Shown one piece after another: positions 16,824-25,442 of a stretch of 64,000 nucleotides of DNA; position 1 is the first letter of the stretch; the number at the start of each line of letters is the position of its first letter. Source of the DNA: Pseudoalteromonas lipolytica. GTDB lineage: Bacteria > Pseudomonadota > Gammaproteobacteria > Enterobacterales > Alteromonadaceae. The notes beneath the pieces were generated by a model. It was not told where the DNA came from. It searched no databases and saw only the letters and a program-made list of their open reading frames with translations. The translations under genes were made by a program, and so were the position numbers. The DNA is taken from the NCBI RefSeq assembly GCF_001306915.1, contig NZ_LJTC01000002.1, positions 687,711-751,710 of the forward strand, read 5' to 3'.

Positions 16824-17512
16824 AGATTGATGACCAAACACTCAGTGCTTTTTTAGACAATGAATTACCAGCAAACGAAATGGACGCAATACGTAATGCA
16901 ATTGCTGAAGATGAGCAACTCGCTTTACGCCTAGCTGAACTATCTGAAGTTGACATGCTAGTTAAACAACACGCAGCACAGATTGATGCAATGCCCTTGT
17001 CTGATGAACTTGCACAAACAATCGAGCAACATAATAAAGAGAATGTCGTTTCGCTATCTAAATGGCAGCAAATTAAACTAGCTGGTCGTAAACAAATGGC
17101 CGTTGCAGCAAGTATTGCGGTGCTTTTTACAGTCGCTATTGCTAGCTTTGTTCAACAACAAGGTTTGGAACAACCCATTGCCAACGCATTAGATCAACAA
17201 CTGAGTGGCGACAACACACTATTAGATACAAACAGAAGCCTAACTGCACAGCTTAGCTTTGTTAATACTAATGGCGATTTTTGCCGCCAATACACGCTGT
17301 ATTCTAAAACTACCCAGCAAACACATATTGCTTGTAAACAACAAGGAATTTGGCAGCTTCATGCATCGAGCGAGCAACGCGCAATTTCAAGCCAAAGCTA
17401 TCGCTTAGCAAGTAAAACACCTGCGCTTGATAGTTACATCGACGAGCACATTCAAGGCCAACCGTTAGATCGTAACGCCGAACAACAAGCACTAACTAAC
17501 CATTGGCAATAA
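16820..17512 (+). CDS. Membrane-anchored anti-sigma factor
   Basis: The 230-residue protein starts with an anti-sigma-type helical domain (KIDDQTLSAFLDNELPANEMDAI, residues 2-24; no zinc-binding His/Cys motif), then one transmembrane helix (about 94-112, MAVAASIAVLFTVAIASFV), and a periplasmic part of about 115 residues with a Cys pair. This is the usual layout of an inner-membrane protein that holds an ECF sigma factor until an envelope signal releases it. Its start overlaps the sigma gene by 4 bases, and the third gene follows 11 bases after its stop. Confidence 0.88.
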   Translation: MKIDDQTLSAFLDNELPANEMDAIRNAIAEDEQLALRLAELSEVDMLVKQHAAQIDAMPLSDELAQTIEQHNKENVVSLSKWQQIKLAGRKQMAVAASIAVLFTVAIASFVQQQGLEQPIANALDQQLSGDNTLLDTNRSLTAQLSFVNTNGDFCRQYTLYSKTTQQTHIACKQQGIWQLHASSEQRAISSQSYRLASKTPALDSYIDEHIQGQPLDRNAEQQALTNHWQ

Positions 17513-17523
17513 GCGAGACAATC

Positions 17524-17988
17524 ATGAAACACGTATTATTAGCTTATATTGCCATTGTATTAATTGGCTGCACCAGCAGCCAACATTCGAATGATAAAAA
17601 CATTCCTGGCTTAACAACTAAGCAGCTTGCAGATAATCAATATATCCTTCGATACGAGACTCGTCACGGTTCAAAGCGCTCAGCGCTTGAGCAAAGTATG
17701 CTGCAAGCCGCCAAAGTTACGATAGACACCGGTTATGACTGGTTTCTCGTTGCCGAGCAGGCAATTGATGTTGAACGCACCAAGCCCACTAACAAACCAC
17801 GTTTTGAGCAAAGAGCACACTGCGGTTTATTAACCTGCACAAGTCAAACTTCGCCAGCACTGCATGAGTCAACGTTATTAGAGCGCACAATCGTCATACA
17901 ATTAACAATCATTTTAGGAAAAGGCATAAAACCAAGTGAAAAAGCGCATGATGCTTATACGCTAATTGAACAAGCTAATAATTCATAA
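17524..17988 (+). CDS. Small lipoprotein, CC0125/CC1285-like
   Basis: The start is placed at 17524, because MKHVLLAYIAIVLIGC is a typical lipoprotein signal (lipid on C16); the frame is open from 17503 but overlaps the anti-sigma gene. The product is 154 residues. The body (LADNQYILRYETRHGSKRSALEQSMLQAAKVTIDTGYDWFLVAEQ) resembles the short lipoproteins of the CC0125/CC1285 type, which have no known function. As the third gene of the sigma/anti-sigma operon it could be a sensor or an effector at the outer membrane. A Cys-rich segment (CGLLTC) lies near residue 100. Confidence 0.75.
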   Translation: MKHVLLAYIAIVLIGCTSSQHSNDKNIPGLTTKQLADNQYILRYETRHGSKRSALEQSMLQAAKVTIDTGYDWFLVAEQAIDVERTKPTNKPRFEQRAHCGLLTCTSQTSPALHESTLLERTIVIQLTIILGKGIKPSEKAHDAYTLIEQANNS

Positions 17989-18154
17989 AATTAATATTTA
18001 AAGGTAAAAATTATCCTCATTACATCTTTTTACCTACGGCTGAACTGCATAAGTAATTACACCGTTAATCACTAATACTTTGATCTCACTTAAGTGAAAT
18101 TAACTAGATAAGCGCTAAACTTACCACAACTTGATTAATTGTAAGGATGTAGCC

Positions 18155-18574
18155 ATGACACACCTAGTTAGTGATTTAATGACGCCAGACCCATTTGCTA
18201 TTAGCGCGCAAAATACCCTGCATGATGCTCATAATCTAATGAAAGAGAAAAATGTTCGTCATATCCCCGTGATCAATGAGCACGGTGGTTTGGTGGGCAT
18301 GTTAACGCAAAAAATCATGATTGCTCAGGTAATGAATATCATGGCTAATTACAGTGCCAGCGCCCTCGAACGCAAGGAAAAGCAAACTAAAGTGGTTGAT
18401 ATTATGGCTACCGATTTTACCAGTATCTCGCCAGAGCAACCGCTACACGAAGTTGCTAAGTTTTTTGTTGAAAACCGTCATGGCTGCATGCCTGTGGTTG
18501 ATAAAGATAACAACCTAGTGGGCATTCTAACCTCATCTGATTTTGTTCGTTTAGCAGCGGCTTTACTTTCTTAA
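18155..18574 (+). CDS. Tandem CBS-domain protein
   Basis: The start at 18155 follows taagga; the frame is open from 18131. The 139-residue protein consists only of two CBS motifs: VSDLMTPDPFAISAQNTLHDAHNLM with NVRHIPVINEHGGLVGMLT, and VVDIMATDFTSISPEQPLHEVAKFF with HGCMPVVDKDNNLVGILTSSDFVRL. Free-standing CBS pairs bind adenine nucleotides and often act as regulatory subunits. The partner is unknown. It is a single gene followed by a terminator hairpin. Confidence 0.88.
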   Translation: MTHLVSDLMTPDPFAISAQNTLHDAHNLMKEKNVRHIPVINEHGGLVGMLTQKIMIAQVMNIMANYSASALERKEKQTKVVDIMATDFTSISPEQPLHEVAKFFVENRHGCMPVVDKDNNLVGILTSSDFVRLAAALLS

Positions 18575-18588
18575 GTCGTAACTTTGTA

Positions 18589-18630
18589 TCTGCACACTGA
18601 ATTTTTTACAGAAGGTGTGCAGAGTTTTCA
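18589..18630 (+). terminator. Terminator after the CBS gene
   Basis: TCTGCACAC (18589-18597) pairs with GTGTGCAGA (18615-18623) around a T-rich loop, followed by gttttc. Its position 15 bases after the stop fits a terminator. Confidence 0.6.
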
Positions 18631-18801
18631 TACTTCTTCTTAACTAGTACCACCCTCACTCAAGACTTAAATAAAATTAATCTTTTAAATTCAGATCCTT
18701 ATAATTTAAAAATTATTAGGCACAACGCTTGCTTCTGTGTAATTACACATGCTTTTTAGATTAAAAGCGAAAGGAAATTTACAGATAATCTCGGAGGAGT
18801 A

Positions 18802-19320
18802 ATGAGTAATTCATCATCAAAAATCGCAGAATTTACAGCACCGGGTGTTAAAGACCAAGCTGCAGCGGACACGATTGCTATTCTAGACCAACGCATGGTC
18901 GCTTTAATCGATTTACACCTCACTTTAAAACACATTCATTGGAATGTTGTTGGTCCTAATTTTATTGGTGTACACGAAATGTTAGACCCACAAGTAAGCG
19001 CAGTGCAAGAGATGACTGACACGATTGCAGAGCGTATTGCAACCATGGGCGGCGTACCTGTTGGCACACCTCAATCAATTGTAGAACGCCGTACTTGGCA
19101 AGATTATTCAATTGGTAAAGGCTTAGTGACTGACCACCTAACAGCGCTTGATAAAGTGTATAACGGAGTCAATAAAGACCACCGTGCAGCTATCGATAAG
19201 CTTGGCGAGCTAGACCCAGTTTCTGAAGATATGATCACTGGCCAACTGGCTGATTTAGAACAATTCCAATGGTTTGTTCGTGCACATATCGAATCGTCTA
19301 CCGGCGAATTGAAAGGTTAA
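18802..19320 (+). CDS. dps: Dps ferritin-like DNA-protection protein
   Basis: The 172-residue protein is of Dps family length. It has the ferroxidase pattern HLTLKHIHWNVVGPNFIGVHEMLD (His and Asp ligands, about residues 36-59) and the second-helix part VSAVQEMTDTIAERIATMGG, followed by the C-terminal four-helix-bundle parts. Dps forms a 12-subunit shell that stores iron as ferric oxide and coats DNA in starvation or oxidative stress. The start follows cggagga, an excellent ribosome site. It is a single gene with its own terminator. Just after the stop, the string aaaggttaaacccc occurs twice, a small tandem duplication. Confidence 0.93.
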   Translation: MSNSSSKIAEFTAPGVKDQAAADTIAILDQRMVALIDLHLTLKHIHWNVVGPNFIGVHEMLDPQVSAVQEMTDTIAERIATMGGVPVGTPQSIVERRTWQDYSIGKGLVTDHLTALDKVYNGVNKDHRAAIDKLGELDPVSEDMITGQLADLEQFQWFVRAHIESSTGELKG

Positions 19321-19366
19321 ACCCCATTTAAAGGTTAAACCCCCTAGGTCTATCCGAAGACCCCTT

Positions 19367-19390
19367 GCCCAGCATTTGCTGGGCTTTTTT
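19367..19390 (+). terminator. Rho-independent terminator after dps
   Basis: GCCCAGCA and TGCTGGGC form a perfect stem (19367-19384), followed by a run of six T. It lies between dps and the convergent corA-like gene. Confidence 0.9.
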
Positions 19391-19398
19391 ATGCTTTG

Positions 19399-20355
19399 TT
19401 ACAACCAACCTTTATGTTTAAAGAACAAGTAAGGTGCAAAGCCAGACAGCAACATAATGCCAATTGCAAACGGGTAACCCCATGCCCATTGCAGTTCAGG
19501 CATACTGTTAAAATTCATCCCATAAATACTGGCGACAACGGTTGGAGGTAAAAACACCACTGAGGCGATAGAGAAGGTTTTGATAATTTGGTTTTGTTCG
19601 ATGTTAATAAAACCCTGAGTCGAGTCCATTAAGAAATTCACCTTATCAAACAAAAATGTACAGTGAGACATAAGGGTATCAATATCGAGCACAATTTCAC
19701 GTAGTGATTCGCGGTCTTCTGTCGGCGCTCCTAGGTGGCGCAGTAAAAACGAAATATTCCGGCGCGTATCCATCAAACATAAACGCACCTTACCGTTATT
19801 ATCTTCAAGGCGAGAAATTCGGCTAACGGCTTCTTCTAAGTCAGAGTCATCCTCTTCAAGTACATAGGCACTGAGTTTTTCTAACTGATGATGCATGTCT
19901 TCAAGCATATCAGCGTGGTTTTCGACTTTTTGGTCAAATAAAGTCACCAAAAGTTGCTTTGGATTATCACAAGCCACTTGCCCTTTCCGAGCACGTAGTC
20001 GTAATAGACGAAAATCGGCTAGTTCATCATCGCGGATTGTCAGCAAACAGTTGTCTTGTAACAAACAAGCTACGGTTACCGTGTTAAAGCGCCCTTCGTT
20101 TGGTGACATGAAAAGCGCATGCACATGCAAGCCTTCATGGTCGATAAAACAACGGGAAGAGGCCTCGATTTCTTCAACATCATCAGCGCCGGGTAAGGTG
20201 ATATTAAGGGTGCTTGCCAGCGCTTGTCGTTCTTCTTCAGTCGGATTTATAGTATCAATCCAATGGGCATTCTTAATAGCGGTTGCAAGAGGCATATCAG
20301 CAGCTGGCTCTGTTTCTGTGATCACACCTTGGTCTATAGAAAAAAATCGTAACAT
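19399..20355 (-). CDS. corA: CorA-family magnesium/divalent cation transporter
   Basis: The 318-residue protein is of CorA length. A long acidic, helical cytoplasmic domain (1-250) is followed by two transmembrane helices at the C-terminus. The selectivity motif YGMNF (about 279-283) lies at the end of the first helix, and the protein ends in a basic tail (FFKHKGWL). This inner-membrane channel takes up Mg2+, and sometimes Co2+ or Ni2+. It faces dps and shares the intergenic terminator. The symbol reflects the family; I cannot exclude a ZntB-like paralogue, but the GMN motif context and acidic N-terminal domain fit CorA. Confidence 0.85.
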   Translation of the reverse strand: MLRFFSIDQGVITETEPAADMPLATAIKNAHWIDTINPTEEERQALASTLNITLPGADDVEEIEASSRCFIDHEGLHVHALFMSPNEGRFNTVTVACLLQDNCLLTIRDDELADFRLLRLRARKGQVACDNPKQLLVTLFDQKVENHADMLEDMHHQLEKLSAYVLEEDDSDLEEAVSRISRLEDNNGKVRLCLMDTRRNISFLLRHLGAPTEDRESLREIVLDIDTLMSHCTFLFDKVNFLMDSTQGFINIEQNQIIKTFSIASVVFLPPTVVASIYGMNFNSMPELQWAWGYPFAIGIMLLSGFAPYLFFKHKGWL

Positions 20356-20441
20356 GCGCCCTACTTAAAAAATAAAATTATTTAAAGAATTTAGATGTTT
20401 CAAAGACAAACAATATATCAGTGTTTTTATGGAGCAAGCCA

Positions 20442-21215
20442 TTAAAATAGCTTGGCAAATGCAAGCTGGTTTCGCCCAGATGATTTAGCACTATACAGTG
20501 CATTATCAGCTCTTTTCATTAACGATATTAAGTTTTCTTCATGAGGACGGTCCCAATCAGCTACCCCTAAACTAACTGTAATCTTTAGCGGTTGCTCAGC
20601 GTAATTAATTGTCATCTTTGCGACAGATTTACGGAGCAATTCTAGCTTCTGTTTTGCCTCTACCACTCGCGTGTTTACCAAAATTAGAGCAAACTCTTCG
20701 CCCCCTAAACGACCTAGTAAATCCTCTTGCCTTAAAGTTTTCTTGACTAGGTTTGCAAAACTTACCAATACCTCATCTCCAGCAGCATGACCGTATGTAT
20801 CATTAATTTTTTTGAAGTGATCTAAGTCTAAATAAGCAAATACAACTGGTTGATTATTACTTTGACACATTTGCAATAGTTCATTCCCTTGAGCTAGAAA
20901 CTCTCGACGAGATAGCAATCCTGTTAAATGATCATACATTGCTAGTTTTCGATGTGTTTCCTCTAATTTTTGAACTTTAATCATCAAACCACTAATAGAC
21001 CATGAAACGATTGGTGCAGTAACTGCAGGAGCAATTGTCGCTATAATAAAAATGATAGGCATCATTTCTGTCCCTGTAGCAAGAAGAATCAAGAAAGTAA
21101 TCAGTAAAGAAATTGCAATACTAATCACAGTAATAAAAAGCATCCTAAGCCAACGGCTTTTTTCTCTTTCTCGATAATCCATTAAAGTTCGTTCTGTTTC
21201 ATAAAAACGCCTCAT
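20442..21215 (-). CDS. Membrane-bound diguanylate cyclase (GGDEF)
   Basis: The 257-residue protein has two N-terminal transmembrane helices (about 24-44 and 50-75) with hardly any periplasmic loop, then a GGDEF domain (about 90-255). The active-site loop reads GGEEF, a catalytically competent variant. RQED lies five residues before it and forms the RxxD inhibitory site, so product feedback is expected. The reaction joins two GTP to cyclic di-GMP. The start at 21215 follows gggagg. It is a single gene. The sensed signal is not evident. Confidence 0.92.
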   Translation of the reverse strand: MRRFYETERTLMDYREREKSRWLRMLFITVISIAISLLITFLILLATGTEMMPIIFIIATIAPAVTAPIVSWSISGLMIKVQKLEETHRKLAMYDHLTGLLSRREFLAQGNELLQMCQSNNQPVVFAYLDLDHFKKINDTYGHAAGDEVLVSFANLVKKTLRQEDLLGRLGGEEFALILVNTRVVEAKQKLELLRKSVAKMTINYAEQPLKITVSLGVADWDRPHEENLISLMKRADNALYSAKSSGRNQLAFAKLF

Positions 21216-21330
21216 GCAAGCCTCCCGCCCTCAAAGTAATAGATGATCGAGTATAATCTAAATTTCATCCAACAAGACTAGCACAAAGAGTTGAACTACG
21301 AAGTTACACCCCCAAACACATATTGATTGT

Positions 21331-21349
21331 GATAACTATTTTCATTTGC
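21331..21349. promoter_or_regulatory. Possible Fur box of the heme operon
   Basis: The sequence gataactattttcatttgc matches the classical Fur consensus at 13 of 19 positions by eye. It lies 48 bases before hmuT. Iron repression is normal for heme uptake operons. The match is moderate, so this is a candidate only. Confidence 0.45.
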
Positions 21350-21396
21350 ATTTAATTAATTATAATAGGGCTACTATCATTCAAGTGAGTGCAAAT

Positions 21397-22206
21397 ATGA
21401 AATACTTAAGCGTCATGTTATTACTGCTTTCAAGCTCAGTCTTCGCTGAGCAACGAATAGTAAGTGCCGGAGGAACATTAACAGAAATTATATTCGCGTT
21501 AGGTCAGCAGCAAGAGCTAGTAGGTGTTGATCAATCGAGTATGTATCCAAAAGCGGCCACAGAGTTACCTCAGGTTGGGTATTACCGCGATCTTGCTGCG
21601 GAAGGTGTACTTTCTTTACGCCCAACGGCACTTTTTGCACTTGAAGGAACTGGCAGACCTGAAGTATTGAAACAAATCAGTTCGACTGGTGTAACGTTAA
21701 AAACCTACCCTAAGCCAGACTCTATCAGTGAGCTAAATAGCTTAATTACTAATTTAGGTAATGAATTAGGTGCGCAAGAGCAAGCACGTGCTTTAAATCA
21801 AAAAATCCAAAATAGCTTACCTGAAAAATCTTCGCTTACTGGTAAAAAAGCACTTTTTCTATTATCGGCCAATGATAGAGGCTTAGTTGCTGCCGGTACT
21901 GATACCGTGCCGCAAATGTTGTTTGAATATACTGGAATTAAAAACTTAGCGCAGACTCACTCAGGCTTTAAACCATTAAATAGAGAGATCCTTGCCGTAG
22001 AGCAACCCGATTTTATTATTGCACCTGCTCATGTCGTTTACTCATTAGGTGGTAAAGATGCATTTTGTAAGCTGCCCGCTTTATCTTTATTAAAAGCAGC
22101 ACAAAACTGTAAGTTACTGGTTATGGATAGTTTATTATCATTGGGGTTAACACCAAGAATAGCGATTGCCATTGAGCAAGTTAGTGAATATCGCAATAAG
22201 CTATGA
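21397..22206 (+). CDS. hmuT: Periplasmic heme-binding protein HmuT
   Basis: The start is taken at 21397, which begins a standard signal peptide (MKYLSVMLLLLSSSVFAEQ); the frame is open from 21346. The product is 269 residues. It has the class III binding-protein fold of heme/B12 carriers: RIVSAGGTLTEIIFALGQQQELVGVDQSSMYP, then LRPTALFALEGTGRPEVLKQI and PDFIIAPAHVVYSLGG. It delivers heme to the HmuUV importer encoded next (4-base overlap with the permease gene). The downstream hutZ-like gene supports heme and not cobalamin. A possible Fur box precedes it. Confidence 0.85.
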   Translation: MKYLSVMLLLLSSSVFAEQRIVSAGGTLTEIIFALGQQQELVGVDQSSMYPKAATELPQVGYYRDLAAEGVLSLRPTALFALEGTGRPEVLKQISSTGVTLKTYPKPDSISELNSLITNLGNELGAQEQARALNQKIQNSLPEKSSLTGKKALFLLSANDRGLVAAGTDTVPQMLFEYTGIKNLAQTHSGFKPLNREILAVEQPDFIIAPAHVVYSLGGKDAFCKLPALSLLKAAQNCKLLVMDSLLSLGLTPRIAIAIEQVSEYRNKL

Positions 22207-23261
22207 ACGGTTCAATTACTTTACCAATAGTGCTAAGAACAAGGCTTTTTCCTAATAAATGGATAGTCCTTTGCGTTCTGAGTATTGCCGCCTTATCTTT
22301 ACTAAGTATTGGTTTTGGCCCCGCCGGCTGGGACTGGCGTTTAGCTATTGCTTGGCTTGCGCCAGAGCACTTTACACAGTTTGACCCGTTACAAATTAAT
22401 GTTGTTACGCAAATTCGTTTACCACGTTTTATGTTAGCTGTAATGATTGGTTTAGTGCTGGCTCAAACAGGAACGGCGACTCAAGCCCTGTGCCGTAATC
22501 CACTTGCCGACCCATCTATTATTGGTATTAGTTCAGGCGCTGCAGTTATTGCAGTGGCATTTATCGCACTGGGTGCGAAATTTGATTTTCAAGCCGATAA
22601 ATATTTACCTTATGCCGCATTTTTAGGTGCATTGGCTGTCACGCTTTTTGTTTACCTGATCGCTAAACAGGCCGGTCAAGTTAATGTGACGACCTTGATT
22701 TTGGTCGGTGTAGCAGTAAACGCTCTTGCCTTTGCATTAATAGGGTTATTAAGTTTTTATGCTGATGACAGTGCGCTGAGGTTAATAAACTATTGGACTA
22801 TGGGCTCACTTGGCGGTGCTACGTGGGCTAATTTAAATCAAGCATTACCACTGCTACTTATCAGTGCAATTGGCCTGTGGTATTTAAAAGAACCAATGAA
22901 TTGTTTACTGCTAGGTGAATCACAAGCTCAGTATTTAGGAATAAACACGCAAACTCTTAAATTTCAAATCATTATTTTAGTTGCATTAGGTGTGGGAGCA
23001 AGTGTCGCAATGACAGGCTTAATCGGGTTTGTTGGTTTGGTTGTTCCGCATATTGCAAGGCTTATGGTGGGTCCCCATTTACGGGTTATGATGCCTTTGT
23101 GTATGTTGCTTGGCATTATCGTTTTATTACTCTCTGATTGGCTCGCACGCACATTAGTCATGCCAGCAGAACTTCCTATTGGGATTATCACCGCCCTACT
23201 TGGTGCGCCTTTGTTTATCTACCTTATTTTAAAAAGTAAGCAAGGAGGCGCAATTGCTTAG
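22203..23261 (+). CDS. hmuU: Heme ABC transporter permease HmuU
   Basis: The 352-residue FecCD/BtuC-type permease has about nine to ten membrane helices. Characteristic segments are QIRLPRFMLAVMIGLVLAQTGTATQALCRNPLADPSIIGISSGAAV, in the first third, and GLIGFVGLVVPHIARLMVGPHLR, in the last third, the loop that contacts the ATPase. It transports heme across the inner membrane with HmuT and HmuV. It overlaps hmuT by 4 bases and hmuV by 8 bases. Confidence 0.9.
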   Translation: MNGSITLPIVLRTRLFPNKWIVLCVLSIAALSLLSIGFGPAGWDWRLAIAWLAPEHFTQFDPLQINVVTQIRLPRFMLAVMIGLVLAQTGTATQALCRNPLADPSIIGISSGAAVIAVAFIALGAKFDFQADKYLPYAAFLGALAVTLFVYLIAKQAGQVNVTTLILVGVAVNALAFALIGLLSFYADDSALRLINYWTMGSLGGATWANLNQALPLLLISAIGLWYLKEPMNCLLLGESQAQYLGINTQTLKFQIIILVALGVGASVAMTGLIGFVGLVVPHIARLMVGPHLRVMMPLCMLLGIIVLLLSDWLARTLVMPAELPIGIITALLGAPLFIYLILKSKQGGAIA

Positions 23262-24042
23262 TTTTAATCACTTAAGTGTTAATTACGGCGAAAAAGCCAT
23301 CTTGCAAGATTTAACTGGTGAGATTAAAGCAGGTCAATGTGTGGGCTTAATTGGTGAAAATGGAGCTGGAAAATCCACCTTGCTCCACACTCTAGCCGGA
23401 AGTCATCCTTATCAAGGTGAAATACTGCTCCACAACCACCCCTTAGCAAAATTTAGCCAAGCTAAACTGGCCCATCAACGTGCCGTTGTTATGCAGTCTC
23501 AGCAGCTAGGTTTTGCATTCACAGTGCAAGAGCTTGTCGCAATGGGGCGCTACTCTTACAAAGAAACAACGCAGCACTGTGCTAAAAAAGTAGCTCAATA
23601 CATTGATTTTATGGAGCTGGGTCACTTGAGAGATCGTCGTGCCACGGCTTTATCGGGCGGCGAGTTACAACGAGTGAGTATGGCGCGTTGTTTAGCGCAA
23701 CTCGATGCATTTAGTGATGATGCTCAGCCGAAGCTCATGTTATTAGATGAGCCAACTTCAGCGCTCGATATGCGCCTCCAGCATGCTTTATTGGGTTGTG
23801 TTAACAAGTTTGTTGAGCAAGGCAATGCCGCCATTATTGCAATCCACGACTTAAATTTAGCAAGTCTTTATACCAGCGACATTATTATGTTGCATCAAAA
23901 ACACATTTTGGCGTCTGGCAGAACATCAGATGTCCTCACTGAACATAATTTAAAACACATTTACGCCATGCCTTTGTATGTTAAGTCACATCCACTGCAT
24001 GACGCCCCAATGATTTATTCTCAACGTCAGGAGTTTTCATGA
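23254..24042 (+). CDS. hmuV: Heme ABC transporter ATPase HmuV
   Basis: The 262-residue ATPase starts at a TTG (23254) directly behind caaggagg, a strong ribosome site inside the end of hmuU. It has Walker A GENGAGKST, the signature LSGGELQRVSMARCLAQ, Walker B LMLLDEPTSALD and the switch His in AIIAIHDLN. It powers the HmuTU importer. The gene overlaps the next one by 4 bases, so all four heme genes form one coupled operon. Confidence 0.9.
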   Translation: MLSFNHLSVNYGEKAILQDLTGEIKAGQCVGLIGENGAGKSTLLHTLAGSHPYQGEILLHNHPLAKFSQAKLAHQRAVVMQSQQLGFAFTVQELVAMGRYSYKETTQHCAKKVAQYIDFMELGHLRDRRATALSGGELQRVSMARCLAQLDAFSDDAQPKLMLLDEPTSALDMRLQHALLGCVNKFVEQGNAAIIAIHDLNLASLYTSDIIMLHQKHILASGRTSDVLTEHNLKHIYAMPLYVKSHPLHDAPMIYSQRQEFS

Positions 24043-24761
24043 GAACACAAGCCGTCAACGACGCCAAGCAATTGGTATACAAAAAAAATAGCGGAGTAAT
24101 GTCTACCCTTTCATATAATTTACGCGGCTATCCATTTGGCTCTGTAACTCCTTACATGTGTGATGAGCAAGGAAAACTGTATTTTTTTATCAGCGATATT
24201 GCTCAACACACTAAAAACCTAGTTCACGACAAGCGCATGAGCCTAACAATATTTGATGCAGCGCAAACAGGCGATCAAAACGAACATGGTCGAGTAACCA
24301 TCGTGGGTGATGGCTCATTAGTTCCAGCAGAAAATGCTGAAGTATTACTCAACAAATATATTGCTTTATACCCAGAAGCTGACTCTTATCGTAGCGCTCA
24401 TGACTTTAACTTATGGCAATTAGACCCTGTTCGCATTCGCTATATAGGCGGCTTTGGCAAGATTTTTTGGATTGAAAAAGATGAATGGCTTACATCAGAA
24501 AAAGCATGGGATGACAACCAAGAGCTGCATATGATCAATCATATGAACGAAGACCACAAAGATGCAATGTCCTTAATTCTAAACCATCACTACCATGTTG
24601 ACGACACAGCACCAGTAATGAATGGTTTGCTACCGCAAGGCTGCTACATCAGAAGCCATAACAAGAACTACTACATCCCTTTTAATGAGGTATGTGATAA
24701 CCCTCAAGCAGTACGAAAAGCACTTGTTCAACTAACTAAAGATGCACGTGCCACTGTGTAA
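24039..24761 (+). CDS. hutZ: HutZ/HugZ-type heme-utilisation protein
   Basis: The 240-residue protein has an N-terminal split-barrel FMN-binding-like domain of the pyridoxamine-phosphate-oxidase superfamily (about 10-145, with GVMSTLSYNLRGYPFGSVTPYM near its start) and a C-terminal DUF2470-type part (MINHMNEDHKDAMSLI). HugZ and HutZ of Helicobacter, Campylobacter and Vibrio have this build and bind or degrade heme to release iron. Overlap with hmuV fits use of heme iron after import. The name is based on fold and context; whether it cleaves heme here is not shown. Confidence 0.8.
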   Translation: MRTQAVNDAKQLVYKKNSGVMSTLSYNLRGYPFGSVTPYMCDEQGKLYFFISDIAQHTKNLVHDKRMSLTIFDAAQTGDQNEHGRVTIVGDGSLVPAENAEVLLNKYIALYPEADSYRSAHDFNLWQLDPVRIRYIGGFGKIFWIEKDEWLTSEKAWDDNQELHMINHMNEDHKDAMSLILNHHYHVDDTAPVMNGLLPQGCYIRSHNKNYYIPFNEVCDNPQAVRKALVQLTKDARATV

Positions 24762-24785
24762 ATATGTTCATTTAAGGAGAATACC

Positions 24786-25226
24786 ATGAAGAAAATTTTA
24801 GGCTCTATTTTGTTTATTCTTGCAGCTTCAGCAAATGCTAATGAATGTGAACTAACAATTGAATCAAACGATATGATGCAGTTTTCAACTAAGTCATTAA
24901 CTGCCCCAAAAAGCTGTAAAGAAGTGACGGTAACACTAAAACATACTGGCAAATTACCAAAAAATGCCATGGGCCATAACTGGGTGCTTTCTAAACAAGC
25001 AGATATTCCAGATATCGCCAGCGATGGCATGGGCGCAGGGCTTGACAAAAATTACCTAAAAGAAGGTGATAGCCGTGTACTTGCTGCAACTAAAATTATA
25101 GGGGGTGGCGAACAAACCAGCGTAACCTTCGCAAGCAACCTTTTAAAAGAGGGCGAAAATTATGCATTTTTCTGCTCATACCCTGGTCACTACGCAATTA
25201 TGCAAGGGACGTTTACCTTAATTTAA
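24786..25226 (+). CDS. azu: Azurin, periplasmic blue copper protein
   Basis: The 146-residue precursor has a signal peptide (MKKILGSILFILAASANA) and a mature part starting NECELTIESNDMMQFSTKSL, very like known azurins. The copper ligands are visible: His in AMGHNWVL, then Cys, His and Met in FFCSYPGHYAIMQG. Two further Cys (mature positions 3 and 26) form the standard disulfide. It carries single electrons in the periplasm, for example to cytochrome c peroxidase or oxidases. It begins 24 bases after hutZ with its own ribosome site, and could be partly co-transcribed with the heme operon. Confidence 0.95.
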   Translation: MKKILGSILFILAASANANECELTIESNDMMQFSTKSLTAPKSCKEVTVTLKHTGKLPKNAMGHNWVLSKQADIPDIASDGMGAGLDKNYLKEGDSRVLAATKIIGGGEQTSVTFASNLLKEGENYAFFCSYPGHYAIMQGTFTLI

Positions 25227-25249
25227 ACCTTATATTTTCACCAATAGAT

Positions 25250-25273
25250 AGCCAGCTAGTTTGCTGGCTTTCT
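25250..25273 (+). terminator. Terminator after azurin
   Basis: GCCAGC (25251-25256) and GCTGGC (25263-25268), extended by an A/T pair, form a stem followed by tttctt. It ends the azurin transcript. Confidence 0.7.
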
Positions 25274-25442
25274 TGACTTAAGTTAATCCCTATTCACCCC
25301 AATTGCAGGTTTTAATATTGCCGATAGAATACCCAATAAAAATATACCACCAATTGTTAACTGATGTGTTTTGTAACATTTATCTCGTTTCCTTTTGATT
25401 TTAAATCACCTAATCTGGGCACATATCTGCAAGGAGAGAACA

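Noticed and set aside
18001..18036. Inverted ggtaaaaa / tttttacc after the sigma-operon lipoprotein gene as a terminator
   Set aside because: The stem is pure AT beyond the GG/CC ends with a 16-base loop, so it is too weak to call.
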